From positions 1 through 5,144 of the forward strand of contig CAMJRV010000224.1 of assembly GCA_946408315.1 (NCBI GenBank): DNA of 5,144 bases, written 5' to 3'. Below, in pieces: positions 1-5,144 of the stretch (position 1 is its first letter; each line of letters begins with the position of its first letter). Source of the DNA: an uncultured Bacillota bacterium (GTDB taxonomy: Bacteria; Bacillota; Clostridia; Peptostreptococcales; Anaerovoracaceae). The notes beneath the pieces were generated by a model. It made no database searches. It was not told where the DNA came from and saw only the letters and a list, made by a program, of their open reading frames with translations. The position numbers and the translations under genes are program-made.

Positions 1-3000
1 ACCGGACAGCGCGCCTCCGCCGACGCCGATGCCGCTTCCGATGGGCTTCATTTGTTCGGGTGCAGACGCGAAGCTGCTCAGATTTTCCTGCTGCTTCAGG
101 TGCTGGTTCCGGGTCTGTAGGATATACAGGCTGTCAGGGTGTTCCGACTCAAAGGTAAATTCGATTTCCTGGTGGGTATAGCCGTGCTGTTCGATCATTT
201 CCCTGGCGATGGAAAGCAGTTTTTCGTATATGTCCGGGAACGCGGACTCCAGGGAAATGCCGGAGTCGCCGCTGTACTGCTTCCGCTGCTTTTCGGTGAT
301 GGGCAGCGTGTTCACGAGGCCTGAAACGACGTCCTCTCCCTGGCTGCAGACGGCGAAGTCGCCGTAGAGGCTGATCCCGGACTTCCCGTTGACCGGACTG
401 TTCGTAAATACCACTCCTGTTCCCGAATTCGGAGACAGGTTCCCCAGGACCATCTTCTGTACCACGACGGCGGTGCCCCATTCGCCGGCGATCTGCAGGT
501 GGTTCCTGTAATAGACGGCGCTTTCCAGAAACCAGGAATCGATCACGCCCAAAATAGCTTTTTTTAGCTGCGTGTACGGATCCCTTTCGATCCGGACCCC
601 ATGTTTGTTCAGGATTTTTTCATAAGCTTTGCAGGTTTCCTTCATCTGTTCCGGTGAGAACTGGATCTTCAGGTCCAGACTGTATTTTATTTTGTGCTCC
701 TGCATGACCTGATCGAATTCGTCGCGGTCGATGCCGCTGGCCATTCCCCAGCTCTGGAAGAAGCGGCGATAGCAGTCCCAGGCGGTCCAGGCGCAGCCTT
801 CTTTTTTGCTGAAGGCCTCCGCGATCTCATCGTTCATGCCTACGTTCAGGAAGGTCTTCATGGCGCCGGGAAGCGAGAGCGACGAGCCGGAGCGGACGGA
901 AAACAGCAGTGGGTTTTCCGGACTGCCGTATTTCTGACCGGTAAGCTTTTCGATTTCGGAAATAGCCGCTTCGATGTTCTGATCCAGCTCCTGTTTCATA
1001 TAGGGGTGTATCGTCACCGTATCCTTGTGGCGGAACACTTCTGTGGTGAGCACAAAGCCCGGCGGCACCCGGAAGCCGCAGGAAATCAGTTTTTTGAGGA
1101 AATATGCCTTGCTGCCCAGAAAAACAGGGTTATCCATTTCAAGGGTCTCCCGGTTCAGCGGGCTCAGGATCAGATCCGGGTCGTAGGTCATGACGTTCTT
1201 GATGAAATCGTCCGAATAGTTTTCGACCATGGTCGAAAGCGTACCGATGATATTGGTGATAAAATTATCCAGGTCCTGCACCAGGAACGCCGAAGCCAGG
1301 TTTGACCGGAGGAATTTCTCGGATTCCATCTGGGAAAACTGCTTCCGTCCGGTTTCGGACAGGGAAGCGGTTTCCGGGAATACCTGGGGAATGATGACCT
1401 TCAGGGGGCCGTCATACAGGTTGATGAAGTATTCGTTGATGATATGCTTGATATCTCCGGCCATAAATTGAAAAATATTGATATATTGCTCCAGTGAGAA
1501 GCTGGGCGACGCGAGGCTGTATTTCAGCATGTCGATGTTGGAATTAAAGCCTTGATTATAGATGCCGTCCAGCTCCAGACCTTCCCGGAACAGTACAAGG
1601 AAGTCGTAGATGCGGCGGAAGGTTTTCACCGTAATGTATTCCAGGTTGATGGACGCAAGCAGCCGGGCCATAAATTTCAGCGCGGTCCTTTCCAGACGGA
1701 ATGTCAGCCCCAGGGCCTCAAACTTCGCCTCAATATACTGTCCGTACATGGAAGGGATCCCCACCGCGATATGGCGCTTGTAGTAAATGTCCTCCAGCGC
1801 GACGCTCTCCCTTGGGTCGAGGATGACTTCCTTCAGCCTTCTCATGTAACCATAGATCGTGACCAGAGGAGCCTTTGCATCGTTTCCGCTCATTTCCTCC
1901 TTCAGCGCGTCGATCTCCTGGTTTGTGAAAAAACGGTAGTTCTTCAGCATTGCCGTGATATCCTCAGACTCAAGAGAATATTTCTCCGTGAGGAGGGCGT
2001 GGATCTGGAAGAGGTAAAAGAGCCTTCTCCGGTCTTTGTTGCTGCTCCCGGACTTTTTGAACAGGTGCTGATTCAGGTCGTCGATGTCCATGTCGAAGAG
2101 CTGGTCGAGCCTGGCGTTCATCGATGTGCAAAGCTCATGAAGGCTTTTGTTCATACCGGTATACCACTCGCTTTTCCTATCCAGCTGCTGATAAACGTCT
2201 TCCGGCAGCATGGGCGCAAGCGGAGCGGGATTTCCGTCATACCAGTATTGGATGATCTGCCTGGTGAGGGAAATATGGGTGTTGTTGCTTTCCGTATGGA
2301 TCTGCTTCCGAAGAAAATGGATCAGTCTGTCCTGCCTTCTTGAAATCTCGTCCACCGCGGTGGTCGCTTCCCTCAGGGTTCCCTCGGCGCCGATCTCCCG
2401 GAAATAAACGGGGAAAATCCTCGCAAGCTGCTTCATGTCTCTGTAAACCGGTGCAATCTCCGAATTGAGGAGCTTTGTGACCTCTCTCTGAAACAGATCC
2501 GTGTCGGAGATGAAGATACCTCCGAGCTTCAGATTGACGATGAGCGCCGCCAGAAGCTCTCGCGTCTCATAAGGGGAATATTCGATGAGCTCAAGCCATA
2601 CCTTGATATTTTTCACATGGTTCGCGTTGATTTTTGTCTGCCAGTCGGCGTTGACGGAGGTCTGGCCGGGATAATGGAAGCCTGACTGGATCAGGCCTTT
2701 TACGAAGTAGGAGACGATGCTTTCGTTTTTTGTACGGATGATCTCCTTGCCGAGGGTGAAGACGCAGTCCAGCACCGTTCCCGCATGGTCTTTTTTCAGC
2801 TCGTCAAACAGAGCGGTGATGGTATCGAGGAATGCTGCGATACCGCTTTCTTCGAGCTCCTCCAATACGCTCCGCAAATAGCGGTTCAGGTCATAGAGAA
2901 GATGGTCGTTCAAGAACGCCATACCGGGCAGGTGCAGCAGGAAGTAAAGGTAATAAATCTTCTCCAGCGACGTGTCGAACCGGTCGGTAAAACTGCGGAA

Positions 3001-3747
3001 ATAGTTGGAGATATCGTTGAAAAACATCAGATCGCATAGGTCTTCCCAGCTCTCTGCCTGCTTCAGCTCAAGTCTCAGCTTGTCAAAGAAGGGCTTTCCG
3101 ATCTCCTGAAGGGCGTCCGGACCCAGGGAGCGGGACAGCGGGTTCTTTACGGAAATCCATGCTTCCACGTCGGCGGTCCTCTCCCAGTAATCAATGCATT
3201 TGCCAAGAAGGAGCGCCGTCATCTCTGTCAGGGAATCCCGGTATTCGGAGAAGTGCGCGACTTTGTTCAGGTAGGTCTTAAAATAACCGGAAATGAAAAG
3301 GTAGAGTTCCTCATGCAGCTCCATGTCTTTGCGGAGCGTCTGCAGACAGGTTTGAACAATGGACCGGGGAAAGACCTCAAGGCTTACCAGACGTTCCATA
3401 AATTTAATGAACGTTTTGACCAGAAGTTCTCTTTGGCTGTCGTTTAAATCGGAATCGATAAGACTCTGGAAAATATGTACCAGGACGTTAAGGGCCTTTT
3501 CGGATTGTTCCAGCGAATTGTAGAACCATAAATCCGTCAGGCTGATATTATGCAGCGATTCAATTACGTACTGGAGGTTGGCAAACTTATGGTTGAGCTC
3601 CAGGATAAATTCTTCCGCGCGGTTATGGATCCCCCACTTGGACTGGGAAAGATCGAGGAACCATCGCTGTTCGTCAGGTATTTCAATGTCCTTGATTTGT
3701 GTATGTTTTAGATTGGCTTCCAAAGCCATAGATGTAAAATTATCCAA
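1..3747 (-). CDS. Giant PPDK-like PEP/pyruvate-binding domain protein with a long uncharacterised N-terminal region (partial, 3' end off window)
   Basis: The frame is open for about 1,249 codons and leaves the window without a stop. Residues 1 to about 870 are rich in Leu, Phe, Tyr and charged residues, look mostly alpha-helical, and show no signal peptide or membrane segment. They match no domain I can name, but contain a striking patch KRHIAVGIPSMYG (657-669). Residues about 873-1216 are a PPDK-type ATP-grasp domain: FLGSKAYFLKKL (from 876, K880 in the nucleotide-binding Lys position), SVRSGSS (950-956), AWDCYRRFFQSWG, SGTGVVFTNSP (around 1108-1118), QGEDVVSG (1136-1143), EIEFTFE (1194-1200) and LQTRNQ (1210-1215). 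These are the ATP/Mg-binding motifs of pyruvate phosphate dikinase. The final GSGIGVGGGALSG resembles the entry to the phosphohistidine swivel domain, whose His would lie off the window. Known family chemistry is ATP-driven His phosphorylation passed to a third substrate, which cannot be identified here. It is not classical PPDK, where the ATP-grasp domain is N-terminal. It is transcribed alone, divergently from the ylmC-like gene. Confidence 0.88.
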   Translation of the reverse strand, partial: MDNFTSMALEANLKHTQIKDIEIPDEQRWFLDLSQSKWGIHNRAEEFILELNHKFANLQYVIESLHNISLTDLWFYNSLEQSEKALNVLVHIFQSLIDSDLNDSQRELLVKTFIKFMERLVSLEVFPRSIVQTCLQTLRKDMELHEELYLFISGYFKTYLNKVAHFSEYRDSLTEMTALLLGKCIDYWERTADVEAWISVKNPLSRSLGPDALQEIGKPFFDKLRLELKQAESWEDLCDLMFFNDISNYFRSFTDRFDTSLEKIYYLYFLLHLPGMAFLNDHLLYDLNRYLRSVLEELEESGIAAFLDTITALFDELKKDHAGTVLDCVFTLGKEIIRTKNESIVSYFVKGLIQSGFHYPGQTSVNADWQTKINANHVKNIKVWLELIEYSPYETRELLAALIVNLKLGGIFISDTDLFQREVTKLLNSEIAPVYRDMKQLARIFPVYFREIGAEGTLREATTAVDEISRRQDRLIHFLRKQIHTESNNTHISLTRQIIQYWYDGNPAPLAPMLPEDVYQQLDRKSEWYTGMNKSLHELCTSMNARLDQLFDMDIDDLNQHLFKKSGSSNKDRRRLFYLFQIHALLTEKYSLESEDITAMLKNYRFFTNQEIDALKEEMSGNDAKAPLVTIYGYMRRLKEVILDPRESVALEDIYYKRHIAVGIPSMYGQYIEAKFEALGLTFRLERTALKFMARLLASINLEYITVKTFRRIYDFLVLFREGLELDGIYNQGFNSNIDMLKYSLASPSFSLEQYINIFQFMAGDIKHIINEYFINLYDGPLKVIIPQVFPETASLSETGRKQFSQMESEKFLRSNLASAFLVQDLDNFITNIIGTLSTMVENYSDDFIKNVMTYDPDLILSPLNRETLEMDNPVFLGSKAYFLKKLISCGFRVPPGFVLTTEVFRHKDTVTIHPYMKQELDQNIEAAISEIEKLTGQKYGSPENPLLFSVRSGSSLSLPGAMKTFLNVGMNDEIAEAFSKKEGCAWTAWDCYRRFFQSWGMASGIDRDEFDQVMQEHKIKYSLDLKIQFSPEQMKETCKAYEKILNKHGVRIERDPYTQLKKAILGVIDSWFLESAVYYRNHLQIAGEWGTAVVVQKMVLGNLSPNSGTGVVFTNSPVNGKSGISLYGDFAVCSQGEDVVSGLVNTLPITEKQRKQYSGDSGISLESAFPDIYEKLLSIAREMIEQHGYTHQEIEFTFESEHPDSLYILQTRNQHLKQQENLSSFASAPEQMKPIGSGIGVGGGALSG

Positions 3748-3753
3748 TTTTAG

Positions 3754-3757
3754 CTCC
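3754..3757 (-). promoter_or_regulatory. Ribosome binding site deciding a TTG start for the PPDK-like gene
   Basis: Reading the minus strand, GGAG is followed by six bases (CTAAAA) and then an in-frame TTG at 3747-3745. The first in-frame ATG (3729-3727) has only AT-rich sequence (TTGGATAATTTTACATCT) just ahead of it, with no Shine-Dalgarno match at normal spacing. An in-frame TGA sits at 3762-3760, immediately before the codon that carries the GGAG, so the protein cannot start further upstream than that. The TTG start adds six residues (reading Met-DNFTS before the internal Met). Confidence 0.7.
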
Positions 3758-3759
3758 AA

Positions 3760-3778
3760 TCATCAGGCGTCATCAGGC
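3760..3778. repeat. Tandem 9-bp direct repeat in the leader of the PPDK-like gene
   Basis: TCATCAGGC occurs twice, at 3760-3768 and 3770-3778, separated by a single G, giving a 10-bp period (one helical turn). It lies between the predicted transcription start (about 3797) and the GGAG of the minus-strand gene, so it would be read as GCCTGATGA twice in the leader RNA. A tandem site with helical phasing could be an operator, or an RNA-level element, but chance duplication is possible. Confidence 0.55.
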
Positions 3779-3803
3779 AAACGGAATTGTTAACTTAATT
3801 GGC

Positions 3804-3833
3804 ATTATAGCACTATTTATTTGATGAATGCAA
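3804..3833 (-). promoter_or_regulatory. SigA-type promoter with extended -10 for the PPDK-like gene
   Basis: On the minus strand there is a perfect TATAAT at 3809-3804 preceded by TGC at 3812-3810, which makes a TGn extended -10 element. A weak -35, TTGCAT, lies at 3833-3828 with an 18-base spacer. Transcription would start near 3797, giving a leader of about 50 bases before the TTG start codon. The flanks are AT-rich, as expected. The match of the -10 and its position relative to the gene make this a good call; the -35 is only half consensus. Confidence 0.7.
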
Positions 3834-3940
3834 CAAATGTGACCAATTTTCATAAATTTTTCTGTCCTTTTTTCGTTCTCCCTGCGGGAATCCTGCGCGG
3901 ATGGAATCTGGACCGTTTAATTTTAGTTTGTCCGAATGGG

Positions 3941-3967
3941 CATATTTTTTCTTTTTGCGCATAGATA
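3941..3967 (+). promoter_or_regulatory. Possible SigE-like sporulation promoter upstream of the ylmC-like gene
   Basis: CATATT at 3941-3946 and CATAGATA at 3960-3967 are separated by 13 bases. This resembles the mother-cell sigma-E pattern known from Bacillus (an ATA-centred -35 and a CATACA-T -10), with mismatches in the -10. No convincing SigA promoter is visible for this gene in the same stretch. The gene's family is annotated as sporulation-associated, which makes the idea reasonable but weak. Confidence 0.25.
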
Positions 3968-4018
3968 TCATTAAGGACAATGCGGCACTGGCCGGCGGGA
4001 TACGACTCGCGATCCGGA

Positions 4019-4030
4019 GGCGGCGCCGCC
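4019..4030. repeat. 12-bp perfect GC palindrome in the leader of the ylmC-like gene
   Basis: GGCGGCGCCGCC is its own reverse complement and lies about 36 bases before the ATG. In RNA it could form a short GGCG/CGCC stem with a four-base loop, or two transcripts could pair. No U-tract follows, so it is not an intrinsic terminator. It stands out as GC-rich beside the AT-rich sequence to its left. Confidence 0.5.
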
Positions 4031-4065
4031 GTTTGGTCAACAAGGAGATAAAGGGGGAAATTGAA

Positions 4066-4353
4066 ATGATAAGTACGCAGGATTTAAGAAACAAAGAGGT
4101 TATCAATATTTATGACGGGAAGAGCCTCGGCTACGTTTACGATATCGAGGTGAATCTGGAAAAGGGTACGATAGAAGGTATCATCGTCCCTGCCCAGAGG
4201 AGCTTTTTCAACTTTTTTGGACGGGGTGACAACGATCAGGTCATCAAATGGAAGGATATCAAGCGGATCGGAGACGATGTGATCCTGGTGGACGTCGCCG
4301 GAATTTACGATTCGGATTCCATTTACGAAAGGCGTGACGGCGAGATCGGATAA
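4066..4353 (+). CDS. ylmC: YlmC/YmxH-family PRC-barrel protein
   Basis: This 95-residue protein matches the PRC-barrel fold family named after Bacillus YlmC and YmxH, usually 80 to 95 residues long and labelled sporulation-associated, with no established biochemical role. Visible family features are the opening DLRNKEVINIYDGKSLGYV (6-24), the beta-rich DIEVNLEKGTIEGIIVP (26-42), a Phe-rich turn FFNFFGRGDND (47-57), and IKWKDIKRIGDDVILVDV (60-77). The tail is acidic. The protein has no membrane segment and should be cytoplasmic. I chose the ATG at 4066 because AGGGGG (4052-4057) sits eight bases before it and homologues begin at this point; the frame's earlier ATG at 3901 would add 55 residues of unlikely sequence including six consecutive Arg. 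It is followed at 95 bases by nrdR, a pairing I recall from other Clostridia. Confidence 0.85.
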   Translation: MISTQDLRNKEVINIYDGKSLGYVYDIEVNLEKGTIEGIIVPAQRSFFNFFGRGDNDQVIKWKDIKRIGDDVILVDVAGIYDSDSIYERRDGEIG

Positions 4354-4358
4354 AAGGC

Positions 4359-4387
4359 TTGCATAAGATACAAGATATCGGTACAAT
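4359..4387 (+). promoter_or_regulatory. SigA-like promoter for nrdR-cmk
   Basis: TTGCAT at 4359-4364 and TACAAT at 4382-4387 are separated by an ideal 17 bases, directly after the ylmC-like stop codon. Transcription would start near 4394, leaving a leader of about 55 bases before nrdR. The -10 matches consensus at five of six bases and the -35 at three. There is no terminator hairpin between the ylmC-like gene and nrdR, so read-through from upstream is also possible. Confidence 0.5.
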
Positions 4388-4432
4388 AAATGAATATATG
4401 ATAGACGTTGTGCTGGAGCTATTGTCGTAATG

Positions 4433-4438
4433 AAGGAG
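4433..4438 (+). promoter_or_regulatory. Ribosome binding site of nrdR
   Basis: AAGGAG is an excellent Shine-Dalgarno match, ten bases before the ATG at 4449. The codons from that ATG begin the zinc ribbon (MRCPFC) exactly where NrdR proteins normally start. Confidence 0.8.
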
Positions 4439-4448
4439 ATAAGATAAG

Positions 4449-4919
4449 ATGAGATGCCCATTTTGTGAACATCCGGATACCAGAGTAATCGATTCAAGGC
4501 CGACGGAAGAGGGACATGCTATCAGACGGAGAAGGGAATGTGACGGCTGCAATAAGCGCTTCACCACCTATGAAAAGGTGGAGGAGATGATCTTTATGGT
4601 CATTAAAAAGGACGGCAGCCGGGAGGCTTTTGACCGGAGCAAGGTCTTAAACGGTATTATTAAAGCCTGTGAAAAGAGGCCGGTGCCGATTGCGGATATC
4701 GAAAAAATTGTAGACGATATCGAGCGCGGGCTGAACAATATGATGGAAAAGGAAGTGGAAAGCAAGCTGATCGGGGAAGTGATCATGGAGCATCTCAAGG
4801 ATCTGGATGAGGTCGCCTATGTGAGGTTTGCTTCCGTGTACCGGCAATTTAAGGATGTGAATACCTTTGTTGCAGAGATAGAAAAGCTCCTTGGAAAGGA
4901 TAGAACGAATGAAAGATAA
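4449..4919 (+). CDS. nrdR: Transcriptional repressor NrdR
   Basis: NrdR represses ribonucleotide reductase operons by binding tandem NrdR boxes when its ATP-cone senses high dATP relative to ATP. The 156-residue length is normal for the family. The N-terminal zinc ribbon carries all four ligands, C3, C6, C31 and C34, in the pattern CPFC...CDGC, followed by [10 protein letters not shown] (36-45). The ATP-cone spans about residues 49-139, beginning with [16 protein letters not shown] (51-66) and ending with the conserved [13 protein letters not shown] (122-134). Nothing is missing or broken. Its last codons overlap cmk by 11 bases, so the two genes are very probably translationally coupled. No nrd structural gene is in the window, so its targets lie elsewhere. 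I found no NrdR-box pair in the spacer in front of it, so there is no sign of autoregulation. Confidence 0.97.
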   Translation: MRCPFCEHPDTRVIDSRPTEEGHAIRRRRECDGCNKRFTTYEKVEEMIFMVIKKDGSREAFDRSKVLNGIIKACEKRPVPIADIEKIVDDIERGLNNMMEKEVESKLIGEVIMEHLKDLDEVAYVRFASVYRQFKDVNTFVAEIEKLLGKDRTNER

Positions 4920-5144
4920 GATCAGAATTGCCATCGACGGACCCTCCGGAGCGGGCAAGAGCACCATCGCAAAACGGGTGGCAGAGCGTTTGGGAATCGA
5001 TTATATCGATACCGGGGCGATGTACCGGGCGGTGGGCTACAAGCTTTTGCAGAGGAAGATCGGCCTGGAGGACAGAGAGGCGCTGAAACAGCTTCTTTCG
5101 GAAACGGAAATCGATTTTACGAATGGAAACGTCGTTTTGGACGG
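4909..5144 (+). CDS. cmk: (d)CMP kinase, N-terminal part (cut by window end)
   Basis: Cytidylate kinase transfers phosphate from ATP to CMP or dCMP, feeding CDP to ribonucleotide reductase and CTP/dCTP pools. The 78 complete codons visible show the family N-terminus: [16 protein letters not shown] (7-22) is the P-loop with K17 and S18, and [14 protein letters not shown] (32-45) is the conserved CMP-binding segment following it. Bacterial Cmk is usually about 215-230 residues, so roughly a third is present. The ATG at 4909 lies inside the end of nrdR in the +1 frame relative to it; AAAGGA at 4895-4900, within nrdR, is eight bases upstream and serves as ribosome binding site. The overlap indicates one transcript with nrdR. 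The reading frame is intact to the right edge. Confidence 0.96.
   Translation, partial: MKDKIRIAIDGPSGAGKSTIAKRVAERLGIDYIDTGAMYRAVGYKLLQRKIGLEDREALKQLLSETEIDFTNGNVVLD

Larger units (their letters stand above)
3748..4065. other. Divergent intergenic region between the PPDK-like gene and the ylmC-like gene
   Basis: This 318-base stretch separates the two divergent genes. Its left part holds the minus-strand leader, tandem repeat and promoter. The middle (about 3810-3960) is AT-rich with several T-runs and carries no hairpin followed by a U-tract in either direction. The right part turns GC-rich (about 3990-4035), includes a 12-bp palindrome, and ends in purine-rich sequence forming the next gene's ribosome binding site. 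An open frame continues upstream of the ylmC-like start from an ATG at 3901, but its translation (Phe-rich then a run of six Arg) does not look like protein and lacks a ribosome binding site. I see no RNA gene or small CDS here. Confidence 0.7.

Noticed and set aside
694..2343. Plus-strand open frames of 203 and 263 codons (694-1305 and 1552-2343)
   Set aside because: They are antisense to the long minus-strand gene, whose translation carries recognisable PPDK motifs across the first of them and a continuous open frame across both. Their translations match no family I recognise.
3871..3899. Intrinsic terminator at the CCCTGCGGG hairpin
   Set aside because: The stem is three base pairs with a three-base loop, and the T-run lies before it on the plus strand, with no T-run after it on either strand.
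3901..4065. N-terminal extension of the ylmC-like protein from an ATG at 3901
   Set aside because: There is no Shine-Dalgarno sequence before 3901, the added 55 residues include a Phe run and six consecutive Arg, and the family normally begins at the ATG at 4066, which has its own ribosome binding site.
3813..4106. 97-codon minus-strand frame in the intergenic region
   Set aside because: It overlaps the start of the ylmC-like gene, and its low-complexity Ser/Arg/Lys composition looks like a shadow of AT-rich and GC-rich patches. I recognise no family in it.
4366..4430. NrdR box (autoregulatory site) upstream of nrdR
   Set aside because: I compared the spacer with the ACAC-ATAT-GTGT type consensus. 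Segments such as ACAAGATATCGGTACA share the central ATAT but lose the inverted outer arms, and no second phased copy is present.
4084..4967. Minus-strand frames opposite ylmC, nrdR and cmk
   Set aside because: They are mirror frames of clearly identified plus-strand genes and show no domain of their own.
1..5144. CRISPR array, insertion sequence, tRNA or rRNA gene
   Set aside because: I saw no regularly spaced repeats, transposase motifs, terminal inverted repeats or structural RNA signatures anywhere in the window.

Overview
The window looks like chromosomal DNA from a low-to-mid-GC Firmicute of the class Clostridia. The evidence is a YlmC/YmxH-type PRC-barrel gene directly upstream of nrdR, strong AGGAG-type ribosome binding sites, SigA-like promoters, and a PPDK-like PEP/pyruvate-binding domain of the clostridial kind. 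I cannot place it in a family or genus from sequence alone.

Left three quarters (1 to about 3747, minus strand): one very long reading frame with no stop in about 1,249 codons, running off the left edge. Its first 870 or so residues form a mainly helical region that I cannot match to a characterised domain. Residues about 873-1216 are a PPDK-type ATP-grasp (PEP/pyruvate-binding) domain with its main motifs intact. The last residues look like the beginning of the swivelling phosphohistidine domain, so the gene should continue for several hundred bases beyond the window. A good extended -10 promoter and a short leader with a tandem 9-bp repeat precede it. An in-frame TTG with a well-spaced GGAG is the better start than the ATG 18 bases downstream.

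Divergent intergenic region (3748-4065): it holds the minus-strand promoter and leader, an AT-rich stretch, a possible SigE-like promoter pointing right, and a GC-rich palindrome just before the ribosome binding site of the first rightward gene.

Right quarter (4066-5144, plus strand): a small YlmC/YmxH-family PRC-barrel protein, then a 95-bp spacer with its own SigA-like promoter, then nrdR (ATP/dATP-sensing repressor of ribonucleotide reductase genes), which overlaps by 11 bp the start of cmk ((d)CMP kinase, cut by the right edge). nrdR and cmk are probably co-transcribed and both concern nucleotide supply for DNA synthesis. The plus-strand genes are ordinary housekeeping genes. The least understood item is the giant PPDK-like protein with its large unexplained N-terminal region.
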